Shown in pieces: positions 1-7,189 of a DNA stretch of 9,398 bases; position 1 is the stretch's first letter; each line of letters starts with the position of its first letter. Source of the DNA: AWTP1-13 sp041288195 (GTDB lineage: Bacteria; Pseudomonadota; Alphaproteobacteria; Rhizobiales; Hyphomicrobiaceae); assembly GCA_041288195.1 (NCBI GenBank), contig JBGGME010000048.1, positions 1-9,398 of the forward strand, read 5' to 3'. The notes beneath the pieces were generated by a model that was not told the DNA's origin, did not search any database, and saw nothing but the letters and a program-made list of their open reading frames with translations. Position numbers and translations under genes: made by a program.

Positions 1-926
1 CGGTCGCCGGCTGCGAGCGCCGTGAGCGCGGCAGAGGCGGCAGGCGCGATGGCGTCGAAGATGCCGAGCAGCGCATCGCTGTAGCCCTGCTCGTCACCGG
101 CGATCAGCTCCGCGTAGTTGAAGTCGTCGCCGGTATACATGCGCACGCCCTTGGCGAGCTGGCGGCGCATGACGATCTCCTTGTCCTTGTCGAGCAGCGA
201 GATCTTGACGCCGTCGACCTTGGCGGCATGCGCGTTGATGACCGCGACGGCGGTCTTCATCGCCACAATGTGGTCGGAGCCGCCCCAGTAGCCGGCGAGC
301 GCGGGATCGAACATCTCGCCCAGCCAATGGATGATGACGGGCTCGCGGGCCTGGCCGAGCACCCGGTCATAGACGCGCTCGTAGTCGGCCGGCGACTTCG
401 CGACGCGGGCCAGCGCCCGGCTCGCCATCACGATCAGGCGGCCGCCGGCCTTCTCGATTGCCGCCATCTGCTCCTCGTAGGCGCGGATCACCTCGTCGAT
501 GGAGCGCACGCTGGCGGGGTCGAGATGATCGGTGCCGCAGCCCGAGAAGATGAGGGCGGGACGGCCGTTCCTCGCCTCCCAGGCCTTGCCGGCCTTGCCG
601 GCGCGGGTGATGAGCTCGAGCGAGGTCGGCCAGTCGAGGCCCATGCCGCGTTGCGCGGTGTCCATGGCCTCCGCCACACCGAGGCCGAGGTCCCAGAGAT
701 AGTCGCGGTAGCGCAGCGTCGCGTCCCAGTCGACCGCGCAGTCGAGCCAGGGATCGTTGGCGGCGCGCGCGTTGGCCACCACGTGCGCCGCCGAGAATGC
801 GACGCGGTTGAAGGCGCCTTTGGCCTTGTCGGGATAGGCGCGCGGCTCGGACAGCATGAAGGTCTCGAGCCTGCCGGCGTCCGTGGGCAAATTGATCTTG
901 AGGGAGGAGAGGATGGGTGCGTTCAT
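1..926 (-). CDS. DUF993 family protein (DapA-like TIM barrel), 3' end outside window
   Basis: The 308 visible residues match my knowledge of the DUF993 family, which is related to dihydrodipicolinate synthase/N-acetylneuraminate lyase TIM barrels. Its exact reaction is not known to me. Family-like segments include IHWLGEMFDPALAGYWGG, KVDGVKISLLDKDKEI with a candidate Schiff-base lysine, and GVRMYTGDDFNYAELI followed by GDEQGYSDALLGIFDAIAP. The ATG at 926-924 is preceded by AAGGA about 4 nt upstream, and the N-terminus MNAPILSSLKINLP looks complete. I recall family members near 380-390 residues, so roughly 70-80 C-terminal residues lie beyond base 1. It is transcribed away from the dehydratase gene, with which it shares a 442-bp intergenic region. 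Such genes often accompany sugar or polyol catabolism, but no such partner is visible here. The family call is fairly sure; the function is open. Confidence 0.85.
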   Translation of the reverse strand, partial: MNAPILSSLKINLPTDAGRLETFMLSEPRAYPDKAKGAFNRVAFSAAHVVANARAANDPWLDCAVDWDATLRYRDYLWDLGLGVAEAMDTAQRGMGLDWPTSLELITRAGKAGKAWEARNGRPALIFSGCGTDHLDPASVRSIDEVIRAYEEQMAAIEKAGGRLIVMASRALARVAKSPADYERVYDRVLGQAREPVIIHWLGEMFDPALAGYWGGSDHIVAMKTAVAVINAHAAKVDGVKISLLDKDKEIVMRRQLAKGVRMYTGDDFNYAELIAGDEQGYSDALLGIFDAIAPAASAALTALAAGD

Positions 927-1018
927 CGTCCTTGTCCGTGTCCTCGATGCGAGAGATCGGCGGCGTGCTCGACCCGATTTGCGAGGGCCGCGCGGGTGCC
1001 TGGTTATGAGACCGTGTA

Positions 1019-1047
1019 TTCATAGGGGATCAGCCGTGTCTTGTCTT
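1019..1047 (-). promoter_or_regulatory. Candidate sigma70-type promoter for the DUF993 gene
   Basis: On the minus strand AAGACA (1047-1042) is followed after exactly 17 nt by TATGAA (1024-1019). Each hexamer matches the sigma70 consensus at four of six positions. A start near 1012 would leave a leader of about 86 nt before the ATG at 926. The match is weak and could be chance. Confidence 0.25.
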
Positions 1048-1127
1048 GCCGGCGCGCGCTGGTTGCCGTTTCCAGGGCGGTCCTCTCTTTTTCCGAATTG
1101 TCTCGGCGCGAGCGTGTCATGAAAAGT

Positions 1128-1146
1128 TTGTGGCGCCGGCGCACAA
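1128..1146. repeat. Short GC-rich palindrome with one bulged base
   Basis: TTGTG and CACAA flank the perfect palindrome CGCCGGCG, with a single unpaired G at 1133. Read on the minus strand it is followed by ACTTTTC, a very poor U-tract. It could be an operator or a weak terminator-like hairpin. No partner repeat was found nearby. Confidence 0.35.
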
Positions 1147-1292
1147 CCTGCCGACCGCATGACGGCCTCGAATCGGCTGCGCGCGGCATTGCGGTGGGGG
1201 CTCGCGGGGAATCGCGCTAGCCAAGCCTGGGGATCGGCGGTATCTGCTGATCCGGAGCGCTACGGGCTTTTCACAACCAAGGGTGGCAGGTA

Positions 1293-1340
1293 GTCTCTGC
1301 TGTTGGCTGACGCCCAGGTTGCTGAAACGGCAGCAGAGAC
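1293..1340 (+). repeat. 10-bp inverted repeat in the leader of the dehydratase gene
   Basis: GTCTCTGCTG at 1293-1302 is the exact reverse complement of CAGCAGAGAC at 1331-1340, with a 28-nt spacer. If transcribed, this forms a perfect 10-bp stem ending 28 nt before the GTG start at 1369. It could be a leader hairpin or an operator dyad. No promoter could be assigned, so whether it lies in the transcript is unknown. Confidence 0.5.
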
Positions 1341-1353
1341 AGCGGAATGCTAG

Positions 1354-1364
1354 CCTCTCGGAGG
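1354..1364 (+). promoter_or_regulatory. Ribosome binding site inside a small hairpin
   Basis: CCTC (1354-1357), loop TCG, GAGG (1361-1364) form a 4-bp hairpin that covers the Shine-Dalgarno GGAGG (1360-1364). Only 4 nt separate GGAGG from the GTG at 1369. The start is fixed because the codon immediately before it (1366-1368) is TGA in the same frame. Partial occlusion, tight spacing and a GTG start together suggest modest translation (inference). Confidence 0.45.
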
Positions 1365-1368
1365 GTGA

Positions 1369-3342
1369 GTGCGTTTCGTTCTTAGGCAGTGGGCGGTTGG
1401 CAGGCTGCGCGCCGTAGCACCCGCGCTGCTGCGCCTCGGCCGGTACACCAAGCGCTTCATCCTGGTCGTCGTCGATCTCGTTATCCTGAATGCGGCCATG
1501 TGGCTCGCGTTCTCGCTGCGCCTCGGCGAGCCGTTCGCTCCGGCCACGCTCGAGCTGTTCCTCATCTGCCTGGCCGCTCCGCTGATCAGCGTCGCCACGT
1601 TCTTCCAGCTCGGCCTCTACCGCCTGGTCACGCGCTACATCAGCGGGCGCGTCGAGGTGGTGATGCCGGCGGCGGTGGCCCTTTCGAGCCTGCTGTGGGC
1701 GCTGATCGTGCTGCTCTCCGGCGTGCCGGGCGTGCCGCGCTCGGTGGTGCTCCTCTATCCGATCCTGGCGACGCTGGGCGTCTGGGGCAGCCGGCGGCTC
1801 GCGGGCTGGCTTCTGACCCAGGCCCAGGTGGAGCTGCCGTCCTGGAGCACGGGCGGCGCGCGCAGCGTGCTGATCTACGGCGCCGGCAAAACCGGCGTGC
1901 AGCTGGTGGATGCCCTGCGCACTGCCGGCAATTATGTCGTCGTGGGGTTCGTCGACCCCAACCCGACGATCTGGGGCCAGTACATTGCCGGCCTGAAGGT
2001 CTACCGCCCGGAGCGCATGGCCGGAGTGATCGCGCGCCACGAGGTCGAGGAGGTGCTGCTGGCGTTTCCGAGCGCGCGCGCCCGCGAGCGGCAGGCAGCT
2101 CTGCGCCAGCTCGAGCAGCTGAAGGTGAGCGTGCGCACGCTGCCGGGGATGGAGGACCTGGCATCTGGGCGCGTCACCGTGAGCGACCTGCGCCCGGTCG
2201 ATGCGGAGGACCTGTTGGGCCGCGAGCCCGTGTCGCCGAACCTCGAGCTGCTTACCCGCAACATCAAGGCCAAGTCGGTGCTGGTGACGGGTGCCGGCGG
2301 ATCGATCGGCTCGGAGCTGGTGCGCCAGATCCTGCGCCAGGCCCCGCGCCGGCTCGTGCTGCTGGATGCGGCCGAGCCTCCGCTCTACGAGATCGAGCAG
2401 GAGGTAGAGGAGCAGCTGGCGCGCCTGCGCAACGAGGCGCAGGGCCCCATCGAGGAGCCGGAGGTGGCGGCGGTGCTGGGCTCCGTCGGCAACGAGCGCC
2501 TAGTGTCCGGCGTCCTGCGCAAGTACGAGATCGACACGATCTATCATGCGGCCGCCTACAAGCACGTGCCGATCGTCGAGCACAATGCGGTTGCCGGCCT
2601 CGAGAACAACACCTTCGGCACGGCCACCGTGGCGGAAGCCGCGGAGCGCGCGGGCGTGGAGCGGTTCGTGCTCATATCGACCGACAAGGCGGTGCGGCCC
2701 ACCAGCATCATGGGCGCCAGCAAGCGGCTCGCGGAGATGATCCTGCAGGCTCGCGCGGCGGAGGGCAAAGGGCGCACCGTTTTCACGATGGTGCGGTTCG
2801 GCAATGTGCTCGACAGCTCGGGCTCGGTGGTGCGCCGCTTCCGCCAGCAGATCCAGGCCGGCGGACCCGTCACCGTCACCCACCCCGAGATCATCCGCTA
2901 TTTCATGTCGATCCCCGAGGCGGCGGCGCTCGTCATCCAGGCAGGCGCCATGGCCACGGGCGGCGACGTGTTCGTGCTCGACATGGGCGAGCCGGTGAAG
3001 ATCGACGACCTCGCCAGGTCGATGATCCGGCTGATGGGCCAGGAGGTGCGCGACGCGCAGCACCCCGAGGGCAACATCGCCATCACCTACACGGGGCTGC
3101 GTCCCGGCGAGAAGCTCTACGAGGAGCTGCTGATCGGGGAGAACGCCAAGCCGACCGATCACCCCCGCATCCTCAAGAGCCACGAGCCGTTGCTGCCGGC
3201 GGCGGAGCTTGCCCGCGAGCTCGAGGCGCTGCGCGCGGCGATGGACGCGGGCGACGCGGAGGCCATTCACAGGACGCTGGTGCGCACGGCGGAGGGGTAT
3301 CGGCCCGAGCGGGTCGAGCCGCTGGCAGACGCGGCGGAGTAG
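1369..3342 (+). CDS. Membrane-bound CapD/WbpM/PglF-type UDP-sugar 4,6-dehydratase/epimerase
   Basis: This 657-residue protein has the full architecture of the large membrane-bound nucleotide-sugar dehydratases, which typically convert UDP-GlcNAc to a 4-keto-6-deoxy sugar for capsule, O-antigen or protein-glycan synthesis. About four hydrophobic segments lie between residues 28 and 150. A first nucleotide-binding fold carries GAGKTG at 171-176. The catalytic short-chain dehydrogenase domain has TGAGGSIG at 307-314, ISTDKAVRP at 436-444 and MGASK at 448-452. In this enzyme class Met replaces the usual YxxxK tyrosine, so M448/K452 is the expected form rather than a defect. The C-terminal GLRPGEKLYEELL is also typical. 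The GTG start is forced by an in-frame TGA directly upstream. It ends 9 bp from the stop of the convergent glycosyltransferase. Exact substrate and product stereochemistry cannot be read from sequence; capD, wbpM and pglF are all used for such genes. Confidence 0.93.
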   Translation: MRFVLRQWAVGRLRAVAPALLRLGRYTKRFILVVVDLVILNAAMWLAFSLRLGEPFAPATLELFLICLAAPLISVATFFQLGLYRLVTRYISGRVEVVMPAAVALSSLLWALIVLLSGVPGVPRSVVLLYPILATLGVWGSRRLAGWLLTQAQVELPSWSTGGARSVLIYGAGKTGVQLVDALRTAGNYVVVGFVDPNPTIWGQYIAGLKVYRPERMAGVIARHEVEEVLLAFPSARARERQAALRQLEQLKVSVRTLPGMEDLASGRVTVSDLRPVDAEDLLGREPVSPNLELLTRNIKAKSVLVTGAGGSIGSELVRQILRQAPRRLVLLDAAEPPLYEIEQEVEEQLARLRNEAQGPIEEPEVAAVLGSVGNERLVSGVLRKYEIDTIYHAAAYKHVPIVEHNAVAGLENNTFGTATVAEAAERAGVERFVLISTDKAVRPTSIMGASKRLAEMILQARAAEGKGRTVFTMVRFGNVLDSSGSVVRRFRQQIQAGGPVTVTHPEIIRYFMSIPEAAALVIQAGAMATGGDVFVLDMGEPVKIDDLARSMIRLMGQEVRDAQHPEGNIAITYTGLRPGEKLYEELLIGENAKPTDHPRILKSHEPLLPAAELARELEALRAAMDAGDAEAIHRTLVRTAEGYRPERVEPLADAAE

Positions 3343-3351
3343 GCGACCCGA

Positions 3352-5964
3352 TTACGCCGGGGGTGGGACGGCAAAGCTGCGCGGGGCTTCGCCGCGCTGG
3401 TGGATTTCCCACATGGTCGTGAAGGCCGCCTCGATATCGCGGGCGAGGCGCGGGGTGTCGAACAGGCGTGCGGTCGAGCGGCCGGTCTCGAGCCTCGCCT
3501 TGATCTCGGCCAGCGTCGCCGGCTCGCGGGCGAGCCGCAGCGCCATCTGCTCGTAGTCCTCGAGGCTGCGGCACACCAGCTCGGGCGTCCCGACGGCTTG
3601 GAGCAGGCTGGCGGCGACGCGGGCGGCGAAGCTCTTGCCCGGGCAGGTCAGCACCGGCGTCGCCATCCACAGGGCGTCGCTGGCCGTGGTGTGGGCGTTG
3701 TAGGGGAGCGTATCGAGGAACAGGTCGGCCAGGCGATGGCGGGCCAGATGCGCCTCGGGCTCGGCACGCGGCGCGAAGATCAGCCGCTCCGGTGCAACGC
3801 CGCGCTGGGCCGCTGCACGGCGGAGGTTGCGGCTTGCGGCCTCGTTGTCGTCGATCAACCAGAGCACGCTGCCGGGCGTGTCGCGCAGGAGCCGCATCCA
3901 GATGTCGAACACGGGCGCGGTGATCTTCCAGCTGTTGTTGAACGAGCAGAACACGAAGCCGGTGTCGGGAAGGCCGTTCGCCGCGCGCGAGGGGGGCGCG
4001 GTCGGGACGGCGCGGCGCCGGTCGTTGGCCTGATAGCAGCCGGGCAGGTGGACGATGGTTTCCGTCCAATGCTGCTGCTGGTCGAGAGGAAGCACGACGG
4101 GATCGGCCAGCACGTAGTCGATGAAGCTCGCACCTGAGGTTGCGGGGTAGCCCAGATAGGCGACCTGGATGGGGGCCGGGCGATGCGAGAGGATGCCGAT
4201 GCGGTTGGAGCCGGTGAGGCCCTTGAGGTCGACGGCGATCGACACCTCGTCGGCGGCCAGCCGCCGGGCGACGTCGAGATCGCTCGATGCGCCGACGTCG
4301 AGGAACCGGTCGAACGCCCCAACGAGGCGCGTGCGCGTGGTGCTGCCGTCGTCCTTGCCCCAGGACACGCCCACGACCTCGAAGCGGCTGCGGTCGTGCA
4401 GCTCGAGGAGCTCGGCCATCAGGAACGCCGTGGCGTGGCGCTGGAAGTCGGCCGACAGGTAGGCGATGCGAAGCCGCGACCCCGGGCCGGTGCGGCGCCA
4501 CAGCGCCGGCATGGCTAGCGGATACCTGTCGGCCATGTAGGCCCTGGTGCATTTGAGCTGCAGGGGAGGATCGTCGGCATAGCCGATGAGCGTGAAGGGA
4601 CCGACGACCGGCCGGCCCTCGCCGATGCGCCGTTCCAGCTCCGGGCGCAGCCGCTCCATCCGCGCCCAGTCGCAGATGCGCAGCGCAGCGTCGGCGATGG
4701 CGCCCAGCGCATGCCGGTGGTTGGGATCGGCGGCCAGCGCCCGCTCGTGGCTCGCCAGCGCCTGCTCGTGGCGATTGAGGAGCCCGAGCGCCAGGCCCTG
4801 GTTATAGAGAGCCTCGGCATGGTCGGGCGCGAGCGCGAGGGCCCGCGCGTAGCTGGCGAGGGCGTCGTCGATGCGGTCGAGGTCCTTCAACGCGATGCCG
4901 CGATTGATGAGCGCCTCCACCAAGCCGGCATCGATCGCGAGCGCCCGCTCGTGGGCCGCCAGCGCCTCGCTGTGTCGATTGAGATGGCGCAGGGCGTTGC
5001 CCATGTTGGTGTGCGTCGCCGCATCGCCGGGCGCGAGGGCAAGGACGCGCTGGTAGCTCGCAAGCGCCTCCTCGGCACGTCCCGCGGTGCGCAGCAGGTT
5101 GGCGCGATTGGTGAGCGCGCGGGCATGGTCGGGATTGCCGGCGAGCACGCGGTCGTAGCTCGCAAGCGCCGCGTCACTCTGCTCGAGGCGCGCCAGCGCG
5201 TTGCCACGGTTGTACCAGAGGTCGAGGTCCTCGGGCTTGATGGCGACGGCGGCGTCGTAGGAGGCCAGCGCCTCCTGCAGGCGTCCGAGCTCGAGCAGTG
5301 CAAGGCCGCGATTGTTCATGGCGACCGTGTCGCCCGGACTGCGCGCGAGCACGGCCTCGTAGGCCGCCGCCGCATCCTGGTAGCGGCGCTGGCTCAGCAG
5401 CAGGGCGGCGCGCTCGTAGTGAAGGCGTAGCGCCTCGGGATCGAGCGCGAGCGCTGCATCCAGGCTCGCGATCGCGTCGGCCGGGCGGCCCGCCCCCGCC
5501 AGCGCCTCGGCATGCCGGCGCCGCACCTCGACGTCATCGGGGCGCAGGACGGCGGCGCGCGCGAAGCTCTCGGCGGCTTGCGCGGGGCGGTCGGTGGCCA
5601 GCAGTGCATTGGCAATATTGAAGTGCGCATCCACGCTGCAGGGATTGATGTCGAGCAGGGCGCGGTAGACGGCGAGCGCCTCCTCGGCGCGACCCAGGCC
5701 GTAGAGGATCGTGCCTTTGTTCAGCAGCGCCGGCTCGGCGCGGGGCTCGACCTGCAGGGCCGCATCGACTCCCCGCAGCGCCTCGTCGAGGCGCCCCTGC
5801 TGCAGGGCGACGATCGCCAGGCGATGCAGGGCGACGAAGTGGCGAGGCTCGCGAGCGAGGATTTGGCGATAGGCCTGCTCGGCCTCGGTCAGCCGCCCCT
5901 GCTGGTGCAGCTCGGTGGCCTGCCCGAGCGCCTCGTCCGTCGCCGTTGGCTCGCCCGATGGCAT
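3352..5964 (-). CDS. TPR-repeat GT41 (O-GlcNAc-transferase/SPINDLY-like) glycosyltransferase
   Basis: This 870-residue protein has an N-terminal superhelix of about twelve 34-residue TPR units (residues 11-417, e.g. NRGLALLELGRLQEALASYDAA) plus a partial thirteenth, then a GT41 catalytic region (about 495-850). GT41 hallmarks are SADFQRHATAFL with the conserved His at 510, SFNNSWKITAPVFDIWMRLL with the conserved Lys at 680, and LPYNAHTTASDALW around 753-766 followed by CPGKSFAARVAASLL, the nucleotide-binding part. Family members move GlcNAc or fucose/hexose from a nucleotide donor to protein Ser/Thr; bacterial acceptors are mostly unknown. I see no signal peptide or membrane segment, so it is probably cytoplasmic. 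The ATG at 5964 follows the oxygenase stop by 18 nt with only a weak GCGAAG-like ribosome site, suggesting translational coupling as the distal operon gene. Convergent with the dehydratase gene. Donor and acceptor are unknown. Confidence 0.92.
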   Translation of the reverse strand: MPSGEPTATDEALGQATELHQQGRLTEAEQAYRQILAREPRHFVALHRLAIVALQQGRLDEALRGVDAALQVEPRAEPALLNKGTILYGLGRAEEALAVYRALLDINPCSVDAHFNIANALLATDRPAQAAESFARAAVLRPDDVEVRRRHAEALAGAGRPADAIASLDAALALDPEALRLHYERAALLLSQRRYQDAAAAYEAVLARSPGDTVAMNNRGLALLELGRLQEALASYDAAVAIKPEDLDLWYNRGNALARLEQSDAALASYDRVLAGNPDHARALTNRANLLRTAGRAEEALASYQRVLALAPGDAATHTNMGNALRHLNRHSEALAAHERALAIDAGLVEALINRGIALKDLDRIDDALASYARALALAPDHAEALYNQGLALGLLNRHEQALASHERALAADPNHRHALGAIADAALRICDWARMERLRPELERRIGEGRPVVGPFTLIGYADDPPLQLKCTRAYMADRYPLAMPALWRRTGPGSRLRIAYLSADFQRHATAFLMAELLELHDRSRFEVVGVSWGKDDGSTTRTRLVGAFDRFLDVGASSDLDVARRLAADEVSIAVDLKGLTGSNRIGILSHRPAPIQVAYLGYPATSGASFIDYVLADPVVLPLDQQQHWTETIVHLPGCYQANDRRRAVPTAPPSRAANGLPDTGFVFCSFNNSWKITAPVFDIWMRLLRDTPGSVLWLIDDNEAASRNLRRAAAQRGVAPERLIFAPRAEPEAHLARHRLADLFLDTLPYNAHTTASDALWMATPVLTCPGKSFAARVAASLLQAVGTPELVCRSLEDYEQMALRLAREPATLAEIKARLETGRSTARLFDTPRLARDIEAAFTTMWEIHQRGEAPRSFAVPPPA

Positions 5965-5982
5965 CTTCGCGCTCGACGGCTC

Positions 5983-7179
5983 TCAGGCAAATGCCAGGGC
6001 CGGCTCGAGTCCCATCAGATAGGCGCCGACGTCCTGCAAGTGCGACTTGCGGCCCTGCACCTGCTGCGTGACAGTGCGCAGGTCGCGATAGCGCCGCTCG
6101 AAGGGACTGGAGGCGAAGATGGCGCTGGCGCCCGCCACCTCCCATGCGACGTCGGCGACAGCCTTGGCCTCACCGATGGCAAACGTCGTGGCCATGCGCA
6201 GGTCCATGCGCTGCGGGATGGTGAGCTCGCTGCAATCGACCACCTCCTCCCAGACCCGCTCGGCCGTCGCCTCCACATAGCCGCGCGCCGAGCGCAGGCG
6301 GGCCTCGGCCTCGCCGATCTGGAACTGGATGAGGTGGTTGTCGCGTAGCGAATGCTTGGCGGCCCGCGGCGTCTTCTCCTTGGCGAGGCGGATGACGGCA
6401 TCGAGCATCGAGCGGGCAATACCGAGCGCGACGCCGGAGAAGCCGGTCGCGAAGAAGCTGTTGAGCGGGAACTTGAAGAGCGGCGTGTGGATGCGCAGAT
6501 CGGGCAGGTGCTCGCGGCACACCGAGTAGCCGTCGGGCACGAACACGCTCTCGACCTTGTAGCCGCCGCTGTTGGTGGCGTTGAGGCCGATCACATCCCA
6601 GCTGTCGACCCAGGTCACGGCCTCGGCCGGCACGTAGAAGACGCGCGCAAGTGCTCCTGGCGGCAGCGGCACGAGCGCGCCGGAGCGGTCGTACACGGGG
6701 GCGTTGAGCCCGATCCAGGTGGCGTGCCGGCTGCCGCTCGACATCTGCCATTCGCCGCTCAGGCGATGGCCGCCCTCGACCTCGTCGGCGCGGGCCTTGA
6801 GCGGCGGGCCCCAGCTCAGCGCCGCGCGCGGCTCGCCCCAGATCCTGCGCGCCACCGCCGGGTCGACGGCGGCGGCAGTCGCCGCGCAGCCGTTGATCTG
6901 CCCGACGCACCAGGCGGTGCTGGCATCGAGCTTGGCCAGCGTCTCCATGGCGCGAAACCAGGTGGCGAGATCGACCTCCTCGCCGTCGTAGTCGCGCGGC
7001 AGCAGCATGCGGAACAGGCGCTGCTCGTGCAACTTGTCCACCACCTCCGGCGTAAGCCGGCCGAGCGCCTCGTTGGCGGAGCTGGAGCGCTCCAAAACGG
7101 CGGCGATGCCGGCGATGCGCTCCACGGGGCCCAGCGCCGACGCCGCCTCGCCGATGGTCTGTGGTGAGCGCTTCTGCAT
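5983..7179 (-). CDS. Group D flavin-dependent monooxygenase, acyl-CoA-dehydrogenase fold (oxygenase component)
   Basis: This 398-residue protein follows the acyl-CoA dehydrogenase fold: N-terminal helical domain (about 15-125), central beta domain with LSGEWQMSSGSRHATWIGL (140-158) and WDVIGLNATNSGGYKVESVFVPD (194-216), and C-terminal helical domain ending in RYRDLRTVTQQVQGRKSHLQDVGAYL. The SSG-S-x-H-A motif and the region around DLRTVTQQV fit two-component oxygenases such as the HsaA/HpaH-C2/DszC group rather than true dehydrogenases; I see no obvious catalytic glutamate. Such enzymes use reduced flavin from a separate reductase and O2 to hydroxylate a substrate, often aromatic. A flavin reductase gene lies upstream in the same operon. 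I chose the ATG at 7179 (MQKRSPQ) because an upstream in-frame start at 7323 would overlap the hydrolase gene by over 130 bp and adds an arginine/proline-rich tail with no family likeness. It starts 10 nt after the hydrolase stop. Substrate unknown. Confidence 0.85.
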   Translation of the reverse strand: MQKRSPQTIGEAASALGPVERIAGIAAVLERSSSANEALGRLTPEVVDKLHEQRLFRMLLPRDYDGEEVDLATWFRAMETLAKLDASTAWCVGQINGCAATAAAVDPAVARRIWGEPRAALSWGPPLKARADEVEGGHRLSGEWQMSSGSRHATWIGLNAPVYDRSGALVPLPPGALARVFYVPAEAVTWVDSWDVIGLNATNSGGYKVESVFVPDGYSVCREHLPDLRIHTPLFKFPLNSFFATGFSGVALGIARSMLDAVIRLAKEKTPRAAKHSLRDNHLIQFQIGEAEARLRSARGYVEATAERVWEEVVDCSELTIPQRMDLRMATTFAIGEAKAVADVAWEVAGASAIFASSPFERRYRDLRTVTQQVQGRKSHLQDVGAYLMGLEPALAFA

Positions 7180-7189
7180 GGGGCTCGCG

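Larger units (their letters stand above)
927..1368. other. Divergent intergenic region without a convincing gene
   Basis: This 442-bp gap separates the minus-strand DUF993 gene from the plus-strand dehydratase gene. I found no coding frame with a recognisable product; the short frames here have no family resemblance and poor starts. It holds a weak minus-strand promoter candidate (1019-1047), a bulged palindrome (1128-1146), a 10-bp inverted repeat (1293-1340) and a small hairpin over the dehydratase ribosome binding site (1354-1364). No tRNA, other RNA gene or clear rho-independent terminator was seen. Confidence 0.6.

Noticed and set aside
228..1025. 265-codon plus-strand open frame antisense to the DUF993 gene
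   Set aside because: The opposite strand encodes clear DUF993 motifs; this frame has shadow-like composition and no recognised domain.
1369..3342. Missing YxxxK tyrosine in the dehydratase as a sign of inactivity
   Set aside because: Met at that position (M448 with K452) is characteristic of large membrane-bound dehydratases of the WbpM type, so the enzyme is probably active.
1389..3422. 677-codon open frame overlapping the dehydratase gene on the same strand
   Set aside because: Its translation is arginine/glycine/alanine-rich with no recognisable domains, while the frame from 1369 shows a complete conserved family. It is a GC-driven shadow.
3173..4552. 459-codon open frame within the glycosyltransferase gene
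   Set aside because: It overlaps the GT41 catalytic region in another frame, is low-complexity and shows no family motif.
5983..7179. Annotation as a true acyl-CoA dehydrogenase
   Set aside because: The SSGSRHATW-type motif, lack of an evident catalytic glutamate and a flavin reductase in the operon favour a two-component monooxygenase.
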